A stretch of 64,000 bases of DNA from Seiridium cupressi (GCA_036674765.1 JARVKI010000015.1:248001-312000), one strand, 5' to 3'; positions 23,391-36,394 are shown, numbered from the stretch's first letter. Notes: generated by a model not told the origin, from the sequence alone. Numbers and translations: made by a program.

Positions 23391-25592
23391 ATGGAGTGGG
23401 CAGCGCCTAGCTCTCAAGGTATACACACCGAGGAGCCCGATGACATCTCCCCGCGCTCGAAGAGCGAAAGGCATGGTCGTCGGGAGCCATCGCCCAGGAA
23501 ACCGGACACTGCTGAGCCGCCCACAAATAATAGGGACATTGATTACGTTGCGACAACTCCCGTCCCGCTTACGAAACAGGTGCTCGACCAGCATATCGCC
23601 AATTGTGCACCGTTGGATGACATACGAAGGATCATCCGCGAGGAGGGCCACACACTCCTGAGCGAGGGTCTGAAAAAGTTTATGTCTGTCACAGAGTCAC
23701 ATGGATTTGGTTCCGTGTCCAGTGCCTCAGGATCGATCGTATCATCACCAAGTCTCGACCACGGCCAGTCTGTTCCCCTGACCTCGGCCAGCGGGATTGG
23801 ATCGGCCGCGTTCGTCGCTCAAAGGCCAAATTTACATTTCATCGACCACCGTACGTTTGCCAAACGTCCGACTGGGGGAGTAAAAGCTACTTCCAGCTCC
23901 CACCCGCCCACGGAATGGGGACAATTATTTGATGAGAGTGGTTATGCCACACTGAGGCTTGGGCAGGTGCTAAGGGGACTCGCCCCTCATATTGTAAGTC
24001 TTCCTCCAACTTACGGATGCCTCGAACTGATATATGCTCTATAGACCAACGAGTACGTGCCAAAAGAAAGCCTAGTCGTAACGCCGGAGAAGCTCGCTGC
24101 ATTCTATACGAAGTATCGGCTGGAAGCCGAAGCCATTCCATTCTTGGGTATATACTCCTGTCTCAATGGTGTGACGTACGCAGTGAGCGACTAACATGAA
24201 TCAAATACAGACATCTTCACATCAAAAGCCAGAGACCTTGACAACTGTCTCGTGGAGTTTTACGAGGACTTGAAGTGTCAGTATCATCTTGTGCAGAAAG
24301 ATAACCACGGTAGACCCTGGATTCCTGCTTTGACGCCAGCAGGCTTCACTCAGTATCTAACAATCTGCATGTTGGCATATCCTGATCAGGAGTTTCGGCG
24401 ATTTGAGAACATCGTTGCAGACGTGCCTATTATTGCAGACGGACCGGTCCAAGGGGGGACAACCGACAAATTGCCGAGAACTATCATCAGGTCGTGCTTG
24501 CCGGCCCGCTTCGACTCGAAGAGCAGAAAGCTTCTCGATAGTGCCGTTGACGACTTGATGTATGACCTTCGCCTCTCTGTCCGCAGCTCGCATAACGCCC
24601 CTTCCGTGTGGACTGTATTTGATAGAAGTGGTAGCACAAATACTCCCCACGCCAGCGTGGATTATGCCCGAGGTTTACCACAAAGACCGCACCAGACGGA
24701 AAAACAAAATCATGCCACGGAGGAGTTTGACCTTAAGGATACAATCAAGGAGTCGAATCGAGCCACTCTGAACTTACACGAAGTCGATACGCTCGTTAAC
24801 AACTACGAAGACTCGCACAGACGAAATCGACTTCGACAAGATGAATATCACCATGAACAAGGAGACAAGACTTTTGCAGGCGCTCTTAAAAACAGCAGCT
24901 CAAAGACACAAAGCAGGAATATTCATCCTTCATCTTCACCTACCGTGTTTCACCACCACTCCATAAAACCTCCGCGTCCGATCCTTGTCAGTTCAGGGGA
25001 CCGTTCAAATTCACATTCGCACTTCTTTTCATCCTCTGCTCCGATTCCGCCACCCCCAATTGGCCCGAGGTTGTCTATAGACTCGAATATATCTATGCCA
25101 TCTTCCTGGCGACCACTGAGCCCACAGTTTAGGGGCCCCAGTGTTTCAGTTCCGGACGTGAACCTCGGAATCAGCAGTCCCTCCTCTTCGACAGCAATAA
25201 TCACCCCGTCGACAAATTCCTCTACTCCACTCTCTCCAACCGCTGAGCATGGAAGCATGGCCAGTATGCCACATCATTGCCATTGTCCCCGACGGGACTC
25301 AAACAACCACCCAACAATGCACCCACCCGACTCGTCCCCATCCTCTAGCATATACCGTGAATACCATCCTCAACGCCAACACCGCCTAAGCTCAGACCTC
25401 GAAATCGCGCGAGCGGGTCATGGCAGTAAGAACAACGGAAACAGCCACGAGTCGTCCGAGTCCCAGTGGGCCATCGCCTCGACTGACTCGGACCAGAGGA
25501 TTGAGAGACATCCAGCTCATCGACATCAGCACAAACTACCGAGTGTTGAGAGTGTGCCTGACGAAGGTGAAGACGAGCACAGGCGGGCATAG
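23391..25592 (+). CDS. DUF7514-domain protein
   Basis: Exons 23391..23993, 24045..24147 and 24211..25592 encode 695 residues. Intron 1 (51 nt) joins in phase 0; intron 2 (63 nt, branch GACTAAC) joins in phase 1. Residues 1-165 are polar and disordered. The DUF7514 region covers about 170-380, recognised by TEWGQLFDESG, TPEKLAAFYTKYRL, YEDLKCQYHLVQ and IPALTPAGFTQYLTICMLA. A low-complexity Ser/Pro/His-rich tail of more than 300 residues follows. DUF7514 is confined to filamentous fungi and its biochemical role is unknown, so none is assigned. The frame after the stop shifts into another open frame that reads to 25743 and looks protein-like, so the true C-terminus is less certain than the core. 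Confidence 0.85.
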
Positions 25593-25860
25593 AGAGGGTT
25601 TATGGGCAAGGAGGAACAGCAACGGCAGCAGAAGAAGAAAGAGGGCAATGCAGGATAGGATTGCAGGGCGGTTGGAAAACGGCGCTGCCACTCTTGCTAT
25701 TGGTAGCTTACGATTTGGGACGATGCTTGACCACGAGACATGATTTACGAAGTAGAACATTCTTTGGTGCCTCCGTAATGGTTTTCTTTTTCTCTATCAT
25801 TCCACTATGTATCTGATTTCAACTCGTACTGTCACGTGGTGTATGGAGGGATAAGGGATA

Positions 25861-25894
25861 AATAACAGTTGTAGCACAGAGTGCTATAGTTATT
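25861..25894. repeat. Imperfect hairpin 1
   Basis: AATAAC...TAGCAC on the left is mirrored by GTGCTA...GTTATT on the right, with a small central loop and a few unpaired bases in the left arm. Confidence 0.7.
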
Positions 25895-25903
25895 CTCTAG
25901 CCC

Positions 25904-25944
25904 GTTCTATAAGTACAAAACTAATTATTTTGTCTATCTAGAAC
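25904..25944. repeat. Imperfect hairpin 2
   Basis: GTTCTA...ACAAAA pairs with TTTTGT...TAGAAC around a CTAATTA centre. About 13 of 17 arm positions match. Confidence 0.7.
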
Positions 25945-25956
25945 CCATACATACGT

Positions 25957-25980
25957 GTTTGGTACTATGAAATACCAAAC
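25957..25980. repeat. Perfect 8-bp hairpin 3
   Basis: GTTTGGTA and TACCAAAC form a perfect inverted repeat around CTATGAAA. Confidence 0.85.
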
Positions 25981-26143
25981 TGAATGCGTTCAGTTGCACT
26001 GCGCACTGGTGTGGAAGTACTATGGTTTCATTGGTTAGGGTGTGCAGGGTTCATCCATAACTTGTGATAGTGTCACTGCGATCACCATGATATATGAGTC
26101 GCATGAGTCATAACTGCTTGATACTATGTATCACAACGAGAAA

Positions 26144-26167
26144 ATTCATTCATTCACTCATTCATTG
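26144..26167. repeat. CATT simple repeat
   Basis: ATTCATTCATTCACTCATTCATTG run in the spacer between convergent genes. Confidence 0.85.
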
Positions 26168-26346
26168 AACTAACTACACCCGCAACTACTACTTTCGCAC
26201 TACCAGGGGTATCCGGAACTCCGAAGCAAAGTCATTCATTCGTTCTGTTTTCCACAGCCTAATACGCGTCACCTTTCTTCTTCTTTTAGAGACTTTAAAA
26301 TCCACCATGGAGAGTCCATTGGGTTGAAATAGACAGGCGAAACAAT

Positions 26347-28917
26347 CTAGACACGAGCAGTGGGATCATGTTGTCTCTCTTTGGTGAACTGCTTCGCAGT
26401 GTACTCAACCGTGTTACGGGAAGAGGGCACCTTCGGCCGCGCAATATCCCGGCGGAGGATGTGGTGACCCCAGAAGTAGAAGAACTGCTTTGCGCCATAG
26501 CTGATGAGGCTGCGGACGGGGACGTTGAAGACAGCGTCAAGCTCCTCGAGCGTCTTTTCCTTGGTCTCTGGTACGAAGAACAGCACCAGCACCCAGCCGA
26601 CAAGGTTCCAGGAGGCGTACCAACTGAATGCGCCCTGGTTCGTCCAGGACTGTACCAGAGAGGGCCAGGTCAGCGAGAGCACGGCGTTGAAGAACCACGT
26701 GGTCGCGGTTGCGAGGGACATGCCCAGAGGCCGGATGTAGAGAGGGTATGCCTCTGCTGAGTAGGTGAATGGAACTGGCTGTCTCATCGTCAGTTGAGTC
26801 TGATCAGGCATAATTTGCATTGGTGCTTACCCCTTCGCCGGGAGAGTAGACCATGCCGAACAAATAAATGCCGAGCGCAATACAAGCAATATGAGCTGTG
26901 CTACTCTCCGGAATCCAGAAACTGAAACCCGTGAAGAAAAGGAAGATGGACATCAAAGGAAATGTGGTGAGCAGTAGATTTCGTCGGCCGAACGTGTCGA
27001 TGGTGTAAAAGGCTGGCAAGGCGAAGAGCCAGTTGATGATACCAAAGCCGAGAGAAGCAGCCAGAGCGGAGGTCTCGGGAAACTTGGCATCAATGAAGAT
27101 CTGGGTCGAGTAGTAGGCGATCGCGTTGACACCGCACTAGAGCACTTGTGTTTAGCAGTCTCTTCTTCAAGTTTGCGCGACCAATCTGCCGCAGTCAAGG
27201 TGGAAGCTGCCAATGGGGCTGCGGTAGATAGACAACAGTTTCGGTATTGGCTTACAAACTGTTGCATAAACATGACGATCTCCGACGCGACCATGGCGCT
27301 ACGGTTTCGGCGAACTGTGAACAACTCCTTGACCTTGCTCCGGCCAATGTTCATCGCCTCCTTCTCGACTTGCAGGAGAGTGTCCATGTAGAACAGGTCA
27401 CGAGCTGCCTGGACTTTCTCGTAACGCAGCTGGCAGATGGCCTTGTAAGCGTCGTGGTGTCGGTTCTTGGTGAGATACCAGCGTGGAGATTCAGGGGTGA
27501 ACCAGACGAGGCAGCAGACAATGACGGCGGGTATCATCGCTGAACCCATCATCAGCCTCCAGTTAAGGCCAATGATGCCAGACATATCCGGGACATAATA
27601 GAAAGCTAGATCGGCGACATAACCAATCATTATACCAAAAGCTGTCCACATTTGCCACTGCATAACCAGGGCACCGCGTAGCTTGGGCGGAGAGCATTCT
27701 GCAGCGAAGATGGCTAGATCTTTAGGTTAGCTAGGGATCGTGATGGGTTGTTACGACTTATACATATTACGTACGGGTTGTAGCTGACTTCGGACCGATT
27801 CCCAAGCCAAGGAAGAACCGAGCAATGAACATATGCCACCATGTGTCTATTCACAACGACGGTTAGCTGCTTTGAAGACACACCTTTTCAGAGCATAAAA
27901 GAGACATTATAATCAAATGGACAAGGTGTACGCACTGGTGAGCGCTTGCCAAAAACAGGCCGCTGCAGAGATCAAACATGATATAAAGACGGTTCCTCGA
28001 CGCCCCCAGAGCTTGTTCATCGGCTCTGTGAGCCAGCAACCAATGAAGGCGCAGCATATATATGGAGCAGCTGCACGTATAGTCCGTCAGCTTGGTTCGG
28101 ATCCGACAACAATAGTCTGGGGTGAACTAACAGTTGGTAAGACCCACGAGCCACGAGTCTGGGAAATAGCATGCATTAGCCTGCCTGTCACAATGTGGAG
28201 AGCTCCACGCCGTCGGTGTCTAGACTTACTCTTCTGGGCGAGGTCCGCGGCAACCTTTTCTTTGCTGTCCTCGATGCCGAATTGCACCTTGTAGAAGATC
28301 TGGGCACCGTTGACGACGGTCTCATCCATGCCCTGGACAGCAGCGCACAGTGAGCAAATTCTATGCCGGGACATAAGCATGGCACTCGGTGGGATAGTGT
28401 GTGCAAAGCAACATTTGGGTGATTTCCATGAGTTCTTCATGAAATGTCCAGCTAGAGGCTGCACATTGTAGTGTGGCACTTACACAATGACGGCGTAAAG
28501 CATGTTCGGGTTGGACCACTTGTGAGTGATCTCTCGATCAAGCACGTCTTTCTCTCGGTCGTTGAGCCCGTCAACGGTGTCATACTTATTCATGTTGCCT
28601 GCAATCATGGCACCGAGCTTGAAGACTCGGATATCTTCCTCCTCGTTGAAGCCATGCTTGGCGCAGAACTCCTCGCCGCGGCGGCCAAGCTCCGACTGAC
28701 TGAGACCAGCCAGGGGATTCTCGAGCTGCGCGGAAGCCTCCAATCTCTTCCTCTCTTCCGGGTCTAGCCGGGGTTCGAGGTTTGATGGATGGCGTCCGTC
28801 CACAGTGTTGTCTCTGCTCCGAATGTGCTCAAGTTCAGTTCGCTCAACATCTACGTCCGAATCCTTTCCAGGTGGCAGCTTCTCAGTGCCCGTGGGGTCT
28901 AATGGTTGGGAAGACAT
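26347..28917 (-). CDS. MFS sugar/polyol transporter
   Basis: Minus-strand exons 28917..28484, 28360..28230, 28070..27936, 27846..27775, 27713..27256, 27136..26831 and 26778..26347 encode 655 residues. All six introns (52-159 nt) are GT-AG and all phases agree. The start chosen is MSSQPLDP at 28917; the frame runs upstream only to a GTG. A hydrophilic N-terminus of about 145 residues precedes the first membrane segment (LYAVIVICSLCAAVQGMDE). Sugar-porter signatures follow: LWGRRGTVF, FFLGLGIGPKSATT, MQWQMWTAFGIM, PESPRWY, QQFCGVNAIAYYSTQIF, FGRRNLLL, PFTYSAEAYP and VPETKEKTLEELD. The long N-terminus is typical of the fungal inositol/sugar-like branch. Twelve membrane segments and plasma-membrane location are inferred. 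The substrate cannot be read from the sequence. Confidence 0.92.
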
Positions 28918-30656
28918 AATGCCGTATTGAGTTTTAATCAGCTTCTCAGCAATTTGTGCGCTGATCACCGCATGGAACGTTCACCTTGGAGGCCGAGGAG
29001 ACTGAAGTCAGGACTCAGGAATGATGAATCGAGAGGCCAACATGAAAATAGCTTCCTGGAAACCAACAACCTCTTCTATAAATCCTGCGTCTGGCCGCGG
29101 AAAGCCTGGGGCTCTTTTCGTTCAAACCCATACGTATGCAATCTATAAAAGTCAGACCACTTCCCCGTGGGGGCCATGCTGATCATCCGGGATGAACCCC
29201 AACAGGTGCTGTTCCAAACCTTCGGTCGCAGCACCACCGTGCTGGTGATCCTAGTTCGCACGAGATTCTCATGGCTAACAGAAAAGAGGTGGAAGGATGC
29301 GTGCAACGTCATTGTGTGAGATCACACAAGGATGCCGGTGGTGTAACAGCGGTTTACGCAGCGAATCATATTATTGACGGGCTATGAGGGTGTCGTATGG
29401 GAAGGGAGTATGACGTTAGTCTACCAGGGGCCCATAATCCTTGCTTTGCCGTAATCGTCTTGAGGCGCTGTGTAGCTTAGGCTTGAGAGGTTCTGATGGA
29501 ATGGCGCGTAAGGAAATTGTGAATATTAAATTGAGTCGTTTGGTGAGCACGTACCTTTATGTATAGAGTTTTTGAAGAGGATTTAACCTTTGGCTTTGAT
29601 TTTCAAGCATTCTCAGTTGACGCTAGATTATCGCCAAGTCAACTCAAGCTATTATCGCATGGGTATGTAGGCTTTTGTTGTGTCGGGATGCTTGAGAGAG
29701 TGAGCGCACACAATGGTCTGCTCCTCCTTACTCCTTACTCCAAAGCTCCCCGCGCGCCCCTAAGATTGGCGAGGAGACAAGATGGGCGTTGTGTGGCTAA
29801 GCCAGTAACGCTGCATTATGACGAAAGCGGATTTGGCGACTTCTCAACACGTTATTTCATACCTGGTCGGCGCCCGGTTCGCTTGATATTGACCGAACTC
29901 GTTTCTGGGCACAGCCGTCCGATGCTTGCTGATCGATGTCTATTACAGCAACCAGACTCTGGGCCTGTAAATTGTGACCCATGGCCCGTGGCTAAAGGTG
30001 TTTGCTCTAGTTTTCAAGTTACAGGATGGCCACTTGTGCCGAAGCAAATGTGTAGATCGCCAAATCTATTGCCTACTATCTCATGAGATTTTTGTAGTCT
30101 AATCAATATGTACAGGTGCCGGTGGTTTCAACTGTTGAAGTAACGCCCAGCCCGTAAACGCGTACTCCATTGGCATAGCCAAGCCCATTGAAAAAAGTCT
30201 GCTGCAATGATGGGGCACAATAGATGCACGCCGATCTTAGGTTTAAGTCGTCCAAGGCACGAGTTATCTCGAGCACCAGTGTGCTCAGCATCGATGATAT
30301 GCGCTCTGCGGCCGCGTAAGCTCCAGGCCAATTGGGGGAAGGGTCAAATGCTTAATTTTCTCGCAGCGAGAGACCAGATGTATTAAGATATGTTGCAGTC
30401 GTCAAGTAGGAAACTCGTTCAGTCTTAGCGAACCTTGAAAATTGCAAATCGTTTGTTGCATTATTCCTGCATTGTTGCACGGGTATCTAAAACGCCTAAC
30501 TCCATGTAATACAAGCACCAAGGCACAGGTTTGTAGCCGTGTACTCTGTCTCATGTGTCGATATGAGCATCATCGTGCCGGGGCAGTGCCGACCCATCCT
30601 GTGGACAGTCCTTGATAGATTTTACCCGTTATGTATGTCTTTCCTCGGAAAGCTCA
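28918..30656. other. Gene-free stretch
   Basis: Upstream of the transporter gene and downstream of the coiled-coil gene. The open frame 29559..30086 (+) lacks domain or splice support. Nothing else recognised. Confidence 0.5.
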
Positions 30657-31798
30657 TCATTCAGCTGTCGTGCTCCTCAGTACTTGTCGTCGAGAACTTC
30701 GGGGTTTAGGCGATCCCCGATCCACGTTATCACCTCTGCTAAGCGCTTTCTTTCTTTTCAGAGCCGACCATTCATCCTTCCAAGTTTTGATGCTTTCGAG
30801 GAGGTCTGGATCGGCATCCTTTGGTACATAACTTAGACATTGCACCTCAATAGCCTTCAGTTGTATCTGTAGATTCAGAACCTCCATCTCGCCCTCATTG
30901 CGTTCATTTTCGCTGGTGTCTCTCAGTAATTTTGGCCACGGAAAAGTAATTATCATGTGCTAGCGACTTACAGCTCTCCAACCCGCCCTTCGAGATAGAT
31001 AATCCGTTGGGCAGCCCGTTCCGCTCGTGTAATGAGCAGGTCGTGAATATGCTATCGCCGGTTAGTAAAGTCATGACGTCGGATTTGACAAGATCAGCAT
31101 ACTTCTTGCTCTTCCTGCCGGGCCTTTAGATTGGTTGCAACTATCTCTAGAGCGCTCTGAAGCTTTCGGGCCTCGGCCAGGACCAGGTTCAAATGGTCGG
31201 TATTTGTGCCTGCCGCCGCTTGATGCTGATCCGTCGGTGATTCCTGGACCTCGGATTGTGTTGCGGCTGCCTGAGAGCCAGGCGACAACAAAGCGATCTC
31301 GGAAAGATGTGATTTGAGCCAGGTTGGTCTAGAAACCCCTACTTCTATACCGTGGTTGTCACCAGCAGTACTGAGCGATGACTGATTGCGCTTATGACGC
31401 CGTGGCCTACCCCCTGGGCCTTGGTCCAATACCTTTTCCAACTCGTCCATTTTGATATGCATAGAGTCCATACTCGCCCCTTGAACGCCATCCTCTGCAG
31501 AGAGCTTGGCTACAAGATCATTGAGCCTCTGAATCAATACGTCCTTGCTGTCTTCGGTCACATCAGGCTGGCTATCAAAGTTATGATTTGATTCTGGCGA
31601 ATGCGATGTTGGTGCATGCTGTGCCGATGATTGACGGCCCAGTGGCGAAAAGGGAGACCTGCCAAGAGAATTGAAGCTCAGTGACGGAGAAGCAGGAGGT
31701 GGAGATAACTCATGAGTGTCATCTCCATGGTGTTGTGGCCTATTCGGGTATCGCGGAGGCGTCTGCGGCTCTATTTCTTCAGCAGAGCTCTCCGACAT
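30657..31798 (-). CDS. Coiled-coil protein of unknown function
   Basis: Exons 31798..31103, 31051..30972 and 30912..30657 encode 343 residues. Intron 1 (51 nt, branch TACTAAC) joins in phase 0 and intron 2 (59 nt) in phase 2. The first 95 residues are Pro/Ser-rich and disordered. Heptad-like helical stretches follow: about 98-130 (LIQRLNDLVAKLSAEDG) and from about 205 to 300 (LVLAEARKLQSALEIV, then LLITRAERAAQRIIYLEG, then VLNLQIQLKAIE). The tail is basic. No enzymatic motif or membrane segment is seen. The clean exon structure and regular helices support a real gene, probably a conserved scaffold-type protein. I do not recognise a named family. Confidence 0.78.
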
Positions 31799-33423
31799 CA
31801 GAACTCCACCGTCCGGACCACATCCAACGTGACCGGCAGTTTATGCATCCAGACTGACGCTTATACGAAACCGGTTAATCACAAGACCGCAGTTGTCTGG
31901 TCGAGGTCTTTTTGCAGCCGCGGGCAGTCGTTCGTGATGTATGTGTTGTCTTATCCAAGGTCGATGCTGAAGTGTTTCGCTAAACATTGGGGACTGTGCG
32001 AAGATTGGCTTACTGCGGAGCCGAGTGGGTTATTGCACACTGTACAATCAGTCCACTGAACAAGGCCCCCTTTTAATTTGCACGACACACAACTCGGGAA
32101 ATATGGTCTCAGGGGGCCATGGTCGCGCAAGCGTTACCGTGTGAGTGATACATAGCCTTGCGCGGGTCATCAGGTCATGGTGGAGGCCAAATAATCAAGA
32201 CGCTTGAGATGTTCAGTGTATGGCCAACCACATGTCCCCGTCCGGTCGTTATGCATTCAAGGTTGTCGGGGGAAACCATAACTTGCCTTAAAGTTATATT
32301 TCTGTTGACTTTGCTCCTATTGGTGGCCTTTAATGCCAACTTATAATAAAGCAAGATTTGTATTGGGGCAGCTTGACTCATCTTGGATTGCGAGAAAGTA
32401 CTTTCTTGAAAAGTATGAAATAGAGTCGTGATATTTGGAATTGGGAACGTCATGTGCTCAGAATAGAAGTGATCAATTCTCGGAGAAAATTATGCCAAGC
32501 TCATACCAAATTACCAAAGGTACACTCATGCGAAGCACAAAAGGAGTTTAGGCGTCTCGAATGTCCCATTTGCGAGTCGACCAAATGGCATGAGATGATT
32601 GTAAACAACACGGAATGGCTAAGGTTATGCGCGGAAACAACAGAGCAGCACTGGACAATTAGTTGTAACCAGAGCCCCTTCTGGGTACGCACACGTCGGG
32701 TTGGACTGTCATGGTCATGCTCGCTGGCCTCATTTGCAACTATCCCACTCATCACGTCGGGATACAGCAGCTGAACCAAGCCTGATGTTGGAGTGTGGGG
32801 AACCCCTGTTCAGATGGCAGCGGTGTGCCTTTGGGGGCGTTTGTCACCCCCAAACTAATGCATGGACGCCCGGCAATAGGGAAGTCAAATCATCAATTAC
32901 ACACATATGCCACTCGTCACGAGCCTGGCCGAGGATTTCTATGACTAGCTTTGGTTGCAATTCGTCTCTAACAACACAATTGATAACAAGGGAAACGAAT
33001 ACTGCGGTGTGTTTTCTGTGCAATCGCGTTCAATGTTTCCTCTGGTCTTGCTTTCATCCATTCGTGTCAACGGTGTCCGGGTGAAGTGTAGGTATCAAAG
33101 GCAGGCAGGCTCCAGGCTCTCTCATTTGCTCGGGTGAGCGTGGGAGTATCCTCGGCATTGGAAGCCGTCACTCTCCGTCATAGCTTGGACCGCGGGGTTC
33201 CAGTCGAGGCCGCGACAAGGGTCGGCCCCAATTATTAGCTTAACAGCTACTGAACTCCCGCTGTCCCATCTTCCATGTCGCCGAACATCACACGACTCGC
33301 ACCACCAATTCCTATTCCGTGGAATGTCAGCATCTTTTGTTTACCGACGAGCATCAGTAGGGGCGGGCTGAACGACGGTTCTGCTTTGTGTTTCCACGCT
33401 CGACCACGAGCTCTCTGCCCATC
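31799..33423. other. Gene-free spacer between divergent genes
   Basis: Between the starts of the coiled-coil gene (-) and the dehydrogenase-kinase gene (+). Only short open frames; likely promoters and leaders. Confidence 0.5.
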
Positions 33424-34980
33424 ATGTCGTGGAAGGCCTCGGAGCGCTTGATGGACACCATCAGACACTATGCCAACTTCCCGGCAACTGGGGTCAGCTT
33501 GCGTCAGATGGTACAGTTTGGCGAGAAGCCTTCAACGGGTACGTGACAGCCTCGTTCGCCCTTCCCAGGCCGATGGAGAGGCATGGGAGGTCTTGCTCGA
33601 CTCCTCCAGACCGTTGACCATTGACCGTTGACCGTTGCTAATCGCTCCGCTCATCCAGGAACCCTATTCCGTGCCTCCCAATTCCTTGCTGAGGAACTAC
33701 CAATTCGCCTTGCGCATCGAGTCCAAGAGCTCCATACCCTTCCCGATGGATTAAACGAGATGCCCTCGGTCAAAAAGGTGGCCGAATGGTATGCGCAGTC
33801 ATTCGAGGTGCGTAAACAGCTCTTTTCCTTGTCCCATCGGCCTATGCATGAATGAGTCATCTGACATGTGAAAACAGGAGATTACAACTTTACCACGACC
33901 TGAACTCGCCGGACAGATACGGGAGAGGCTCCTCAAGCCCGCAAGCTTCAATGGTAAAGGCTCAGCAACCATGCTGTCCGAGGCCATCCCCAACCCCAGT
34001 GTCGAGGAAGGCCAATACACCTCGTTCCATAATGGCACCAGCAACGGCAGGAAACAACAGGCCGCAAGGAGATACTTCGCCATGGTGGATGATTCGGCCG
34101 ATTGGCCACCAGACTTGAAAGCCTACAATCAGAAATTCTCTCAGACGCTCAAGACGATCAAGAGAAGACACGATGGTGTCGTAACAACCATGGCGCAGGG
34201 TATTTTGGAGTACAAGCGGAAACGACAACGCATGCAGATCGATAACAACATACAGTCCTTCCTAGACCGCTTCTATATGTCTCGTATAGGCATCCGCATG
34301 CTTATTGGTCAGCATATTGCCCTCACCGACCAGAGCCACCACCGGGACCCAACCTATGTCGGTATCATCTGTACCAAGACAAATGTACGGGACCTGGCAG
34401 AAGAGGCCATTGAAAATGCTCGGTTTGTGTGCGAGGACCATTACGGATTGTTCGAAGCACCAAAGATTCAGCTTGTCTGCAATCCAAATCTCAACTTCAT
34501 GTACGTGCCGGGTCATTTATCACACATGCTCTTCGAGACATTGAAGAACTCCCTGCGGGCTGTGGTCGAGACCCATGGTCAGGATAAACAGGAATTCCCA
34601 GTCACAAAGGTCATCATTGCTGAGGGACGAGAGGACATCACAATCAAGATATCGGACGAAGGCGGCGGTATCCCCCGCAGTGCCATACCTCTGGTCTGGA
34701 CTTACATGTATACCACCGTGGATCGCACGCCGAATCTAGACCCTGATTTCGATAAGAGCGATTTCAAGGCACCCATGGCTGGATTCGGCTACGGATTGCC
34801 TATTTCCAGACTCTACGCTCGCTATTTTGGTGGCGACTTGAAGTTGATCTCAATGGAAGGGTAAGTTACAAGCGTTCTCGGGCGGACCACAGAGCGCCAG
34901 TGGCTAACGGCAATAGCTATGGTACGGATGTGTACTTGCACTTGAACCGCCTTTCGAGTTCATCAGAACCTCTGCAATAG
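33424..34980 (+). CDS. Mitochondrial pyruvate (or branched-chain) dehydrogenase kinase
   Basis: Exons 33424..33538, 33659..33807, 33878..34860 and 34917..34980 encode 436 residues, close to the family norm. Introns are 120, 70 and 56 nt. The N-terminal helical domain (about 20-220) contains FRASQFLAEELPIRLAHR and FLDRFYMSRIGIRMLIGQH. The GHKL ATPase domain follows with N-box FETLKNSLRAVVE, G1 box ISDEGGGIPRSA and G2 box GFGYGLPISRLYARYFGG. The enzyme phosphorylates the E1alpha subunit and switches the dehydrogenase complex off in the mitochondrial matrix. The basic, Asp-poor first 20 residues fit import but are weak as a presequence. Yeast has two related kinases (Pkp1, Pkp2). The large insert between the two domains (SATMLSEAIPNPSVEEGQ) resembles the Pkp1 type, but the substrate is not proven. 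Confidence 0.93.
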
Positions 34981-36394
34981 CAATCAGCAGTCATGAGGGA
35001 GTGGTTATCCCAAGGATTGGCGTCGAAGGTTTACAGGAGAGGGAAACGACTGAAGGCGTTCCAGGAAGTATCGGAGCGAAAGCAAGTGGGTGATACGGCG
35101 TCCATGTTCAATGAAGGCAGCTCGAAATATAGCCGTGATGACAGCGGGGGCGAGTTTTGATGCGCCTCAGCTGCGGGAGCAAATCTGATTTGAAATATCA
35201 TGATTAGTTCCCCGGGAGAAGTTATACACGCAATGTGAGTATAGAGGAGTACAGCTCAAAGCGGTTTATGTCCAGTGTTTAGGCATGGAGGCAGGGCATC
35301 ATTATTGGACAAAAGCGGAATACTGGACACGGATGTTGCCCAGAAAGAGAGTTGCATGAGAGTCTGCAACATTGAACCAAGGCGCACTGAATGGAAATGA
35401 GTAGCATATTGTACTACACTATAAGGATATATTCAGTGATTTTTGTATCCGTCTCGCTACTGGGAGATCCGAGACATGTCTCCACCACGGGCAAGGGGTT
35501 TGTGAACAAGACAAATCCAATATACATGGCAACAGTACCAAGTATATATTGGAAGGCAATAAATACCCCAAAAAAATAGAGAAGTCCTGAAACACTCACA
35601 AATCTTTTCAGCGGAGAGCCTAATATCAGAGTCTAATCATCCTTTGCCTTATGTGTTGCTGGCAAAGACGTTGACACAGTGACATCAAGGATGAACAGTT
35701 TCAGGTTGGGGGGGAAAAAAGCTGGAAATTTAAGTGGTGAGACGAGTATTCCAAAACAAGGAACAGCTGGTGCGAAAGATTGTGAAGGATATAATCCAGG
35801 ACGATGGACGATGGACGACCTCAGAGCCACAACCAGTTAGATTGACTGCATTCTAGCTGACCCAACCTCGGATCAGATAAGATCAGATCAAAGAGATAAC
35901 TCGGACTCGGCAACTGCAAGATATCGCGCCTGGCGCCACAGCGGTGCATCCAGTTGCGATGTAACCCACAGTCCAGGAGTTGCCTCGTCAGTTTCCAGGG
36001 CCTGAGTGTCATTCCACCCGCCCAGGGTCCCTCGGACGCCGGATCTGGGCGGTTTGGTGTGTGGTTTGCTGCAATCTCTGGTCTCTGCTACATTTTAAAC
36101 CAGCGTGTCTGAGCATGTGACAGAAGGCTCGCCGGCCAATATAGCGACCAGGGTGGTTTCTGCTTAGCGAGCACGGCCAGCACTAGGCGTTGACCCTGCC
36201 GCGATCCCCGGACGGCGCCGTCTCCAAATGGATAAAATGGTGCCAGAGCTCCCCCGTGCAGTAGCGGCGCAAGCCTGAAGCTTGCTCCAACGTGCATCAA
36301 GTGACAACTGCCCTTCTCCTCTTTCCTCCTTGCAGCGCTCTCATTTTGTTCCCTTTGCCTGTTGCATGCCACGAGTGCAGAAGACTTGACAATC
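34981..36394. other. Intergenic
   Basis: Between two plus-strand genes. It contains the 3' UTR of the kinase gene and the promoter of the lyase gene. No gene or RNA recognised. Confidence 0.5.

Larger units (their letters stand above)
25593..26346. other. Intergenic between convergent genes, with hairpins and CATT repeats
   Basis: Spacer between the tails of the DUF7514 gene (+) and the transporter gene (-). It contains three inverted-repeat hairpins (25861-25980) and a CATT/CACT simple repeat (26144-26167). No gene is evident apart from the possible alternative DUF7514 tail up to 25743. Confidence 0.6.

Noticed and set aside
29559..30086. 175-codon open frame (+)
   Set aside because: No motif, no neighbouring exons and atypical composition for a fungal protein.
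33610..33640. Tandem TTGACCG/A heptamers in intron 1 of the dehydrogenase-kinase gene
   Set aside because: A short run (about four units) inside an intron; likely simple slippage with no further sign of function.
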